Source: Candidatus Ozemibacter sibiricus (GTDB lineage: Bacteria > Muiribacteriota > Ozemobacteria > Ozemobacterales > Ozemobacteraceae). Taken from it: a DNA stretch of 64,000 nt. Where the stretch lies: assembly GCA_003327425.1 (NCBI GenBank), contig QOQW01000020.1:58490-122489 (forward strand). The letters are read 5' to 3'. A program made the position numbers and the translations under genes. Positions 57,601 through 64,000 of this stretch are shown in pieces; positions within the stretch are counted from its first letter, which is position 1; every line of letters begins with the position of its first letter. Under the pieces are notes generated by a model. It did no database searches. It saw only the letters and a list, made by a program, of their open reading frames with translations, and was not told where the DNA came from.

Positions 57601-57759
57601 TTCGCCCAGCGGCAGCGGGAGCGCCTGGCCGAGAACATCTACAACATCCTGGCTCCTGGCGGCGCCTTGTTCATCGGTTCCAAGGAATCGCTGTACAATG
57701 TCACCAAGGCCTTCCGTCTCCAGACCTACGAAAAGGTGGTCGTCTACCGCAAGCTCTGA
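54664..57759 (+). CDS. HEAT-repeat protein fused to a CheR-like methyltransferase domain
   Basis: 1,031 residues. Residues ~1-755 are HEAT repeats (VRRRAVRDLVAFTDKEAVEAL, VRREAALAMMG, WEVRYQIVKALGKIKSQKAV). Residues ~762-1031 are a CheR fold: helical N-part (LLREIIAERCGIGL), TAFFAEPEQ, the SAM-binding region ILSIGSSFGPEAYSLAM (~864-880), VTGTDISHICLNTAKRGIY, FDVVVARNIFSAF and LAPGGALFIGSKESL. The usual TxFFR arginine is Ala and the GEEPYS motif is GPEAYS, so activity may be altered. Paired with a CheY-like receiver. Possibly methylates receptors or scaffolds signalling. Confidence 0.88.
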   Translation: MTNTLPMLLEKVRDADPGVRRRAVRDLVAFTDKEAVEALVEALGDPNKGVQNTAVETLSQIRHPNVIAALLPVIRGSDLNTRNAGMTVLKEYGPPAVSHLVKALSEATDVDEIIQILVVLGNIQSNLATETCLNYVSHGDDNVKTTAVEALGKIQDPRAVKTLINTYHQTDILKYSIVEALGNIATKDVLPVVMSALESEDVLEYFSAIGAMGAMEKVECLEPLFKKLLKEEDGGTRRLILKSIAQIEEANPGAVKKLNHDALKPVLLELLEQQDAAEYIYLVRIAAALEHECYGPALLTALENAEPEIVEIAFQGLVRLGAKVIKIALERIGRVAAPVCIRILELLEKVPHPDTPKGIILFARNPEDAVRQALARTLGANPSDTSFSTLRELLHDPDEIVRKFAVMGLRQMLTYDGALTALIGALKDINGHVRREAALAMMGTTSRQIEEPLFNVILQEPYGDVREAAATVLASRKDPEITRRLLEMLDSDNSRIRETIAKTIWQCGSTLAVDSLIQKLNDKEWRVVVNACQSLENMKDLKSIFPLKELLKHDDWQIRIAALSALRAFRSKELKQFFVPLLADANPQVAKLAVVALSELEDRALDDTFRNYLSHPKWEVRYQIVKALGKIKSQKAVDTLIKIAETDVNNGVRAKALLALARINDKKSVKAALALLEHEDRDLIIAAIKFFLVFQNPEVPDLEARLRNILQLHPWARAYFLAAYQNNKCPLLDAILQSVATPRELARLERQAASTEAAGVLNAEEAYLLREIIAERCGIGLTDRKSLERALKKNLDRFYITSWMEYYHYLRYGADDQNILISLYDSITDPRTAFFAEPEQTKVLITTTIPELIEECVRQGKHTLRILSIGSSFGPEAYSLAMSILEEVHSDRVKVTVTGTDISHICLNTAKRGIYKREMLRHVDQKYIDLYFEDDRGDLRIKDEVKNLVEFKYVNASVTKEMEALGEFDVVVARNIFSAFAQRQRERLAENIYNILAPGGALFIGSKESLYNVTKAFRLQTYEKVVVYRKL

Positions 57760-57778
57760 GCGAGCCACAGGACTCATG

Positions 57779-57815
57779 ACAACCCCCTCCAGGAACATCC
57801 CTTGGAGGGGGTTGT
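57779..57815 (+). terminator. Terminator after HEAT-CheR
   Basis: A 13-bp perfect stem (ACAACCCCCTCCA / TGGAGGGGGTTGT) with an 11-base loop followed by GTTTGG, 19 bases after the stop. Confidence 0.75.
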
Positions 57816-58047
57816 GTTTGGTCAGGTGACTTGCGTGACGGTTCAATCGCTCATTCAGGCGATGACATCAAATGCCCCGAACTCGTACTGGCCGCGGGCC
57901 AACACCATGGATGACCCAAGCGCCGAAGGGATGCGCCACGGCGTCTTCCCGCTCGGGAAACACGAAAATTGCCAGAACAAGGGGGCGATGAAGGGAATGT
58001 TCCCCTTGTCCATTCAGAACGACTAGCGGGTACAACAGGAGGAAAAA

Positions 58048-58488
58048 ATGGCCGAGACACAAACCTCAGGTTTGGAAAAAGTCATGGTCGGGATCTCGCT
58101 GGCGCAGGTGGCAGCGGGGTGTCTCGTCTTCTACGGCTATGGGATGATGGTTCTGCCGACGTTCCTCGACCGTCGACAAGCCCTGTTGGAAACGCTCAAG
58201 ACCAAAGATCCGCAGATGTATGCCGGCTTGCAAGAAAGGTTCTTATTCCGGCTCCTCGAGGTGCTGGCCAAACCCCAGGATTTCCTGATGGATTGGTGGT
58301 TCTTCTTGATGCCGGTGGCGGTCGTCGGCCTCGCTGGGTTGGTGAAGCTTCTCTGGCCTCGGCTGCCCTCGATCGTGCGGGTTCTGGGCCTGCAGATCTT
58401 CAGCGCCTTGTTCCTGATCGCCGTCGTCGTTTATGGGTGGCTCGTCGGCTTTGGAGGATGCGTGCTGATCGCCCACTGGCGTCCCTGA
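58048..58488 (+). CDS. Small integral membrane protein of unknown function
   Basis: 146 residues with a very good AGGAGG site. Three hydrophobic segments (~12-35, ~88-107, ~115-140; VGISLAQVAAGCLVFYGYGMM, WWFFLMPVAVVGLAGLVKLL, LFLIAVVVYGWLVGF) and a charged loop between the first and second. No motif or family recognised. It converges with the DUF1232 gene. Confidence 0.75.
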   Translation: MAETQTSGLEKVMVGISLAQVAAGCLVFYGYGMMVLPTFLDRRQALLETLKTKDPQMYAGLQERFLFRLLEVLAKPQDFLMDWWFFLMPVAVVGLAGLVKLLWPRLPSIVRVLGLQIFSALFLIAVVVYGWLVGFGGCVLIAHWRP

Positions 58489-58507
58489 GCGGTTCGCCTG
58501 GCAAGGG

Positions 58508-58993
58508 CTACCGCAGGAAAGCCGCCATCACCCAGGCGAGGAGCCCCAGGGCGACGATCCAGGTGGCGACGACCACCACCCACCCGCCAGGGAACATCGG
58601 GCGGTCCTGGAGGGTGGTCGCCTGGGCGCGGAATTCCGCCCAGAGCGGATCGGGAATGCAGCGCCGGGCGAGCAGGATGCCCAGCGGTACCAGCAACAGG
58701 TCGTCGAGCTGGCCGACGACGGGGATGAAATCAGGGATCAGATCGATCGGACTGAACGCATAGGCGCAGGTCAGAAAACCGATAAGCCGGGCCGTCCAAG
58801 GGGTGCGGGGGTCGCGCAGCGCCAGGAAGAGGGCGATCGCGTCGCGCTTGAGGGCGCGGGCCCACGGTCGCAGCCGGTCGCGCCACGTCGTTGGCGTGGC
58901 TACCGCATGGTCGCCAGAACTCGCTTCGGGAGGGGACTGACGTGGCCCCTTGGGCTCGCTGGCCGAAGGGCCCGGGGGAACCGGCTGGCTCAT
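58508..58993 (-). CDS. DUF1232 (YkvA-like) membrane protein
   Basis: 161 residues. A Pro/Ser-rich N-terminus, then the DUF1232 signature FLTCAYAFSPIDLIPDFIPVVGQLDDLLLV (~84-113, cited in parts: AYAFSPIDLIPDFIP, GQLDDLL), and a C-terminal membrane helix (WVVVVATWIVALGLLAWVMAAF). Family function is unknown. The start at 58993 is the first Met, with a weak ribosome site. Confidence 0.88.
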   Translation of the reverse strand: MSQPVPPGPSASEPKGPRQSPPEASSGDHAVATPTTWRDRLRPWARALKRDAIALFLALRDPRTPWTARLIGFLTCAYAFSPIDLIPDFIPVVGQLDDLLLVPLGILLARRCIPDPLWAEFRAQATTLQDRPMFPGGWVVVVATWIVALGLLAWVMAAFLR

Positions 58994-59056
58994 CGGGCGC
59001 TCATCGTGGAGGTGACGGTCGGCAGGGAAGGCCCTCCTTGGGGGAATTGGTCCAGA

Positions 59057-60406
59057 TCAGCGGCCGACCGGGGCGAAGCGGGCGGTGAAGTGGCGCAGGA
59101 ACGGCGGTTCCCAGACGATTTTCAGCCCCTTGGCTTTTTTCCGCTCGGCGAACGTTTCGAGGATGACCTCGATGGCGTAGTCGAAGTGGCTCTGGGTGTA
59201 GACGCGGCGCGGGAAGGCGAGCCGCACCAGCTCCATGGTGGCGTTCTTCCCGAACATCACGGAGCCGATCTCGACGCCGCGCAGGCCGCCCTTCTTGTAC
59301 AGCTCGCAGACCAGGACCTGCCCGGGGAACTGGGCCGGCGGGATGTGCGGGTAGAAGGCCTTGGCGTCGATGTAGACGGCGTGTCCGCCGGTGGGCCGGA
59401 TGATCTCGACCCCACCGGCCAGCAACCGTTCGCCCATGTACTCGGCCGTGCGGATGCGGTAGCGCAGGTAATCCTCGTCGAGGGCTTCGTAGAGGCCGAC
59501 GGCCAGGGCGGCGAGATCGCGGCCGGCCAGTCCGCCGTAGCTGGGGAAGCCCTCGGTCAGGATCAGCAGATTGCGGGCGCGCATGGCCAGATCGTCGTCG
59601 TTGAGGGCGAGGAAGCCGCCGATGTTGACCATGCCGTCTTTCTTGGCGCTCATCGTGCAGCCATCGGCATACGAGAACATCTCGCGCGCGATCTCGAGCA
59701 CCGATTTGTCGGCGTAGCCCTTCTCGCGCTGCTTGATGAACCAGGCGTTCTCGGCGAACCGGCAGACGTCGAGGAAGAATGGAATCTTGTACTTTTTGAA
59801 AAGGCGTGACGCCTCGCGGATGTTCTCCATCGAGACGGGCTGGCCGCCGCCCGAATTGTTGGTGACCGTCATCATGCCGATCGGCACCTGCTTGTGATGC
59901 TTGGCCAGGAAGGCGGCGAGGCGGTCGAGATCCATGTTCCCCTTGAACGGATGCACGCAGGAAGGAATCTTCCCTTCAGGGATGACGAAGTCGAGCGCCT
60001 CGCACCCGTTGAATTCGATGTTGGCGCGGGTCGTGTCGAAATGCGTATTGTTGGGGATCTTCAGCCCTTTCTTCGCCACCAGCGAGAACAGGATACGTTC
60101 GGCGGCGCGCCCCTGGTGGGTCGGGATGATGTGCTTCAAGCCGGTGATGTCGCGCACCGCCGCCTCGAACTGGAAGAAGCTCCGGCTGCCAGCGTAGGCC
60201 TCGTCGCCGGTCATCATGGCGCCCCACTGCGCATCGCTCATGGCGCCGGTGCCGCTGTCGGTCAGGAAATCGATCAGGATGTCCTGGGCGGGAATCAAGA
60301 ATGGGTTGTAGTGGGCCTTCTTGAGAATGGCGAGGCGCTGGGCTTCGGTGGTCTGACGGATCGGTTCGACCATCTTGATCTTGAACGGCTCGATGAGGGT
60401 CTTCAC
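59057..60406 (-). CDS. Tryptophanase/tyrosine phenol-lyase family PLP lyase
   Basis: 449 residues. Family motifs: IDFLTDSGTGAMSD, GDEAYAGSRSFF, IPTHQGRAAE, VTNNSGGGQPVSMENI, and the PLP lysine in TMSAKKDGMVNIGG. Near the C-terminus VEIGSVMFGK replaces the Arg that marks tyrosine phenol-lyase, leaning towards tryptophanase (Trp to indole, pyruvate and ammonia). The chain is shorter than E. coli TnaA with a shortened loop around residues 150-165, so the substrate is uncertain. GTG start with AAAGGAG seven bases upstream. No tnaC-type leader or permease is nearby. Confidence 0.85.
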   Translation of the reverse strand: MKTLIEPFKIKMVEPIRQTTEAQRLAILKKAHYNPFLIPAQDILIDFLTDSGTGAMSDAQWGAMMTGDEAYAGSRSFFQFEAAVRDITGLKHIIPTHQGRAAERILFSLVAKKGLKIPNNTHFDTTRANIEFNGCEALDFVIPEGKIPSCVHPFKGNMDLDRLAAFLAKHHKQVPIGMMTVTNNSGGGQPVSMENIREASRLFKKYKIPFFLDVCRFAENAWFIKQREKGYADKSVLEIAREMFSYADGCTMSAKKDGMVNIGGFLALNDDDLAMRARNLLILTEGFPSYGGLAGRDLAALAVGLYEALDEDYLRYRIRTAEYMGERLLAGGVEIIRPTGGHAVYIDAKAFYPHIPPAQFPGQVLVCELYKKGGLRGVEIGSVMFGKNATMELVRLAFPRRVYTQSHFDYAIEVILETFAERKKAKGLKIVWEPPFLRHFTARFAPVGR

Positions 60407-60689
60407 GACAGGCTCCTTTCGCGATGCGCGGGCGAACTGGGGACCACCCCCGATCAGGGGTTCGAGGGTAAGAGTAGATCAACCCCTTCCCCTTTGCAAG
60501 GAACCTGCACGGGTAGGTTGCTGGATGTCGAAGTTCCAGGTACGATAGGGCATCCGGAAGGAGAACGGCGGGGGCCGGTGTCCGGTCGATCGGTGCGGGC
60601 TGCCCTGGGCCAGAACCCGCGGCCGGCCGCTGCGCTGGGAACGGTGACGCCGCAGCCTCGCCAGGAACTTCAGATGATTGGGGAATGAG

Positions 60690-62141
60690 ATGAACATGCG
60701 TGTGCCGACCCTGGGATTGGGTATCGTTCTGCTGGGAATGCTGCTGCTGACCGGCTGCTTCGGCGGCAAGGACAACGGGTCCTCGCCCCCGCCGCCGGTG
60801 CCCACGGTCGAGATGGTCGGCACGTTGACGTTGCCGACCCGGCTCAACAGCCACCTGCTGGCCGCGGTTCAGGAGGTGCGCAACACCGACACCATCACGG
60901 GCAACGCCTGGTCGAAACCGGCGGTTGCCGTGAACGACCAGGCGGTGACTGCGTTCACGCTGGCCACTTCGACGGTGTCCGGCGATTGGGAGTTCCGGCT
61001 GCAGGTGCCGCAGGCGGCCGATCAGCTCTACCGCCTCGAGGTCAACGTCGGCAAAGTGGGTTTGAAGGCCTGGGTGCGGGATGCGGCGCGCTCGGCGTTC
61101 GCGATCAACAGCCGCACGACTGCCGCCGCCCTGCTGGCACGAGCCTCCGGTCTCGAGGCTGATGCTCTGCTCGCCACCTTTCCAGCCATGGTCGGCCTCG
61201 TCGCCCAGCGTCTCGAAGCCGCCTGGCTGGTCGATCCCGCCAGCGTGCCCACCACCATCTTCGACCTGGCCGAGGTCAAGAACGAGGTGGCCAGTCAGGC
61301 CGAGTTCCTCAAGAACAACACCGGCTTCGACCCCACGGCCATGGTGGCCTACCTGAAAACCAGCAACGATCTCGATAGCGATGGCATCCCCGACCTGCAG
61401 ATCGTCAAAAACATCGATGGCACCGCCATTCGATTCTTCACCGCCCTCTCGGCCTCGAATTCCTTGAAGGTCGGCGTCTCCTCGGTCGGCGACTACAGCG
61501 ATGCCGAACTGCTCGCCGATTTCGCCGCCGATCGTACCCGCACCGACCGCTTCCATGATGCTTCGGCGAAGAATTTCGCCCTGGGCCTGTACTTCAAGCG
61601 CAGCGCGGTGGCCGACACCTACCTCAAGCTGTTCATCAAACGCATCGATCTGGTGGAAGGCAGCTTTCGGGGCGTGGTCGCCGAGTACCGCTACGTGACG
61701 GCCACGGCCACCGCCGTCGCCACCGGCACCAAGACCTTCCTGCGGGCGGGGGCTGACCCCGAGTCGGGAGCGGTGGCCGGCTCCGATTTCCTGACCGACG
61801 GGGCGGCGACCACCACCAATCTGAGCTTCCTCGATGCCGCGCGCGGCCTGGGCTCGACCAGCGATGCGGTCAAACTGGTCCGGGCCTACCAGGGGAAGCC
61901 CGACCTGACCGAGATGACGTACGCCGAGCCCTTCGTGCAAGGCGATCCCCGGTTCGCTGCCAACACGACGGCCGCCAGAGCTGCCCTCAACATGTCCGGA
62001 CCGGCCACCGTGGGCGATGTGTTCTCGATCTGCTTCCCCGCGACCGGCCATTACGCCCTGATCAAGATCAAAGCCATCACCGCTACCACGATCACCGTCG
62101 ACTACAAGGTCAACGTCGTGCCTGGCGAGAACAAGTTCTGA
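60690..62141 (+). CDS. Lipoprotein of unknown function
   Basis: 483 residues. The lipoprotein signal is LGIVLLGMLLLTGCFGG with lipobox LTGC; the mature protein starts with a Gly/Ser/Pro linker. The body shows beta-type and helical regions (YRLEVNVGKVGLKAWVRDAARS, LDSDGIPDLQIVKN) without a known domain; an EF-hand-like DLDSDGIPD occurs near residue 230. GGGGA precedes the ATG. The gene is single, with no clear partners. Confidence 0.75.
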   Translation: MNMRVPTLGLGIVLLGMLLLTGCFGGKDNGSSPPPPVPTVEMVGTLTLPTRLNSHLLAAVQEVRNTDTITGNAWSKPAVAVNDQAVTAFTLATSTVSGDWEFRLQVPQAADQLYRLEVNVGKVGLKAWVRDAARSAFAINSRTTAAALLARASGLEADALLATFPAMVGLVAQRLEAAWLVDPASVPTTIFDLAEVKNEVASQAEFLKNNTGFDPTAMVAYLKTSNDLDSDGIPDLQIVKNIDGTAIRFFTALSASNSLKVGVSSVGDYSDAELLADFAADRTRTDRFHDASAKNFALGLYFKRSAVADTYLKLFIKRIDLVEGSFRGVVAEYRYVTATATAVATGTKTFLRAGADPESGAVAGSDFLTDGAATTTNLSFLDAARGLGSTSDAVKLVRAYQGKPDLTEMTYAEPFVQGDPRFAANTTAARAALNMSGPATVGDVFSICFPATGHYALIKIKAITATTITVDYKVNVVPGENKF

Positions 62142-62410
62142 GGCGCCCCGCCGGCGAAGGCCGCCGCGAAGAAGCCAACCAGGCGATCGACCCGGTCGGT
62201 GGCTGTTCCGACGAACTGGGCGCTCGGGGATGGGCGATCCCGGCATGCTTTGCTCGCCATCTGGAAGCGAAATGGAAAACGCTCTCGCGGGCTTGGGTGG
62301 CAGAGAACCTCGGGGCGCTGACCAAAACGGAGGTGTCACAAAAAGCGACTGCGGACGGTCTTGTTCCTTGAACAGGTGATTCCTGTATCTGCACCAAGGA
62401 GAGTCGACCC

Positions 62411-62968
62411 ATGCGAGCCATGAGACCTGCTTCCCTCTCATTGGCCATCCTTTGGCTGGCTTTCTTGAGTTTGGTCGGAGTCGACCGCCCGGTGTGGGCT
62501 GACAGCTCCCGGGGCGAGGCATCCGGCTACGCCAAGGCCGTGCGGCGCTTCTTGCTGGAAGAACCGATCCTCCAAGATCCAATCGCGGTATTGAAACGGC
62601 TGAAAGGCGTTCCTTCTGAGCTGATGACGATCATTCCTGGCGACTATGATGACGCTTCCGGGGTGATCCAGCACCTGGGCAAGAATTTCCTCGAACCGAT
62701 GCGGCTCCTCGAAGCCCATGCTGGGAGCACCCTCTCTCCCAAGCAGAAAGAACAGGTGCATGTGTGGGGGTGGAATGCCAGGGAACTTCTCTGCAAGATC
62801 GTGTGCGCCCGGCGCGGCATGAACGGGCTCCAGGGGGCCGATCGTCAGAAGGCCATGGATGTGGTCAAATCCCTGATCGAAAGCTACAACAGCGCGATCG
62901 AGGCCATGATCGCTGCCTTCAACGGGGAAGCCACGCCCGGCTCAGGCCTGCTTCAGGGTACTCGATGA
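62411..62968 (+). CDS. Exported protein of unknown function
   Basis: 185 residues with a signal peptide (LSLAILWLAFLSLVGVDRPVWA, cleavage near residue 30). The rest is mostly helical (YAKAVRRFLLEEPILQDPIAVLKRL, KAMDVVKSLIESYNSAIEAM) with two cysteines in LLCKIVCARRG. AAGGAGAG site before the ATG. No family recognised. Confidence 0.7.
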   Translation: MRAMRPASLSLAILWLAFLSLVGVDRPVWADSSRGEASGYAKAVRRFLLEEPILQDPIAVLKRLKGVPSELMTIIPGDYDDASGVIQHLGKNFLEPMRLLEAHAGSTLSPKQKEQVHVWGWNARELLCKIVCARRGMNGLQGADRQKAMDVVKSLIESYNSAIEAMIAAFNGEATPGSGLLQGTR

Positions 62969-63135
62969 CTCGGCGGATGGTGGACGTCGCTCCCGCCTCT
63001 CGGTGCGGAGGGCGTTCCACCTTTCGCGATCGATTTGGCGCGCGCCCGTGTCTGCTGTTCAAAGGGTTTGCTTCACGGTGAAGCGATTCTGCGAAGTGGG
63101 CTGTCCTGATGACGAGCGAGAGAAGAGGATAGAAA

Positions 63136-63915
63136 ATGAACCTTCGCCTGGGTTTTTGGTTCTGGGTAGGCCTCGTCTGGGCTGGAATGATGAGTGGGCC
63201 CGCCGTCACGGCGGCGGGTCTCGATGGCATCGGGTTGGCGGTCGCCCCCGAAAAATTTCTGCCTGTTCAGGAATGCTTCGCTTGGATCGAGGTTCCCGCC
63301 GAGGATTGGAAAAGAGCCGAGGCATTGTTGAGTCAGCGGGGGACGTTGGTCGGATTATCTCTCTCGACCCGCGTTCAAGGACCCTTTCGGCGGTCCGTCG
63401 CCCGGGGAATTTTCACCTTTGCGGGGACCCCCCAGATCGTTATCGATATGGGGACGCTCTTGCGGGAAGAGGGACTGCCGGCTCTTCACCTCCTGACCAG
63501 GGTGACCGTCGATTTGTTCTGGGGACGCTATTGCCTTACGGGAGCCACCCCTAGCGATTACGTACGACTGGGATACGAATTCGGCAAGCTGTCCGGAGGG
63601 GCGGCGGGCAAGCCCTCGTTGCGAGCGATTCTCGCTCTTGCCACCCAGGCCTGGAAAGACCCCTACGGGTTCACCAGCTGCTGGTTTCCGGAAGAATGTC
63701 GATTCATTCTCGGTTCCACTTCTTCCCTGGCAGGAAAAACCTGGATGGATACCCTCTTGATCCGGATTCAGTCCGATGAACCGGGCCAACCCGATACCAC
63801 CGTTTTCGAGGATCGGGTAATCCTCAGAGGGTCGGGGAAACCGTTCCAGCTAGCCCAAGACGACCTCTTCCCCCATGTGCATTCGGTTAATGGAAAAATT
63901 GGCCTGAAACCATGA
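63136..63915 (+). CDS. Exported protein of unknown function
   Basis: 259 residues with a signal peptide (LGFWFWVGLVWAGMMSGPAVTA). The mature part has mixed strands and helices (TPQIVIDMGTLLREEGLPALHLL, VTVDLFWGRYCLTGATPSDYVRLGYEFGKL). GAAGAGGATAG upstream of the ATG. No recognised domain. A terminator follows. Confidence 0.7.
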   Translation: MNLRLGFWFWVGLVWAGMMSGPAVTAAGLDGIGLAVAPEKFLPVQECFAWIEVPAEDWKRAEALLSQRGTLVGLSLSTRVQGPFRRSVARGIFTFAGTPQIVIDMGTLLREEGLPALHLLTRVTVDLFWGRYCLTGATPSDYVRLGYEFGKLSGGAAGKPSLRAILALATQAWKDPYGFTSCWFPEECRFILGSTSSLAGKTWMDTLLIRIQSDEPGQPDTTVFEDRVILRGSGKPFQLAQDDLFPHVHSVNGKIGLKP

Positions 63916-63945
63916 TAATGAGTGATTTCGCGAGCCACGTTTTAG

Positions 63946-63970
63946 AAAACCCCCATCCGGGCGGGTTTTT
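63946..63970 (+). terminator. Terminator after the last gene
   Basis: AAAACCC and GGGTTTT form a 7-bp stem with a 10-base loop, ending in five Ts. Confidence 0.7.
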
Positions 63971-64000
63971 CCCGGCTCACTGTCAAATTCCATCGTTGTA

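Noticed and set aside
53956..57846. 1,296-residue minus-strand frame
   Set aside because: It is an Asp/Gly/Val-rich shadow of the HEAT-CheR gene, whose plus frame carries clear repeats and a promoter.

Overview
This window is a GC-rich bacterial chromosome segment around the replication origin. The organism looks Gram-negative (LptD-like protein, a second outer-membrane barrel, lipoproteins) and uses sigma-54 and sigma-28 promoters. It carries a long Bacillus-type SRP RNA and is unusually rich in HEAT-repeat proteins. The mixture fits an uncultured deep-branching Gram-negative lineage; Riflebacteria/Ozemobacteria is a guess from gene content only.

Layout. 1-6.3 kb: FHA-domain membrane protein, LURP-one-like protein, a giant HEAT/TPR protein and a secreted zinc-ribbon protein. 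6.3-7.5 kb: two Hsp20 genes behind a near-perfect sigma-54 promoter with an upstream palindrome, closed by a strong terminator. 7.5-8.7 kb: no credible protein, but the minus strand has a consensus promoter, perfectly complementary 5' and 3' ends, many tetraloop hairpins and a terminator, the anatomy of a ~1.1-kb structured non-coding RNA. 9.2-13.2 kb: a large surface lipoprotein split by a one-base frameshift in a C run, ending in nearly identical 135-bp NHL repeats. 13.25-15.9 kb: a tandemly duplicated Rpn nuclease locus in which each full-length toxin gene contains an internal start for its C-terminal domain and is followed by a stand-alone copy of that domain.

16-31.8 kb (all minus strand): outer-membrane protein, Xer recombinase, HEAT protein, murA, dCMP deaminase, upp, rpiB, LptD-like protein, aspartate kinase coupled to a degenerate homoserine-dehydrogenase-like protein, lpd and accB. 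At ~32 kb transcription diverges at the probable oriC (DnaA-box-like sites and a TAG-triplet run). The plus strand then carries dnaA, a DciA-like gene, remB, gyrB, gyrA, an ftsB-like gene, a five-tRNA operon (four Ser and one Arg with a GCG anticodon), SRP RNA, a Tim44/TerB membrane protein and dnaX. A second DnaA-box module sharing an identical 20-mer with oriC follows at 47.5 kb.

47.8-64 kb: an ArsR-type regulator with a four-domain sulfur-transfer fusion (CoA-disulfide reductase, rhodanese, TusA, DsrE2); a FlgM-like protein behind a sigma-28 promoter; a TPR protein; a CheY-like receiver next to a HEAT-CheR fusion; a tryptophanase-like lyase; and several secreted proteins without recognised function. 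The most noteworthy items are the large RNA, the duplicated Rpn toxin/intragenic-antitoxin locus, the HEAT-CheR/CheY pair, the inactive-looking homoserine dehydrogenase partner, and the sigma-54 and sigma-28 promoters.
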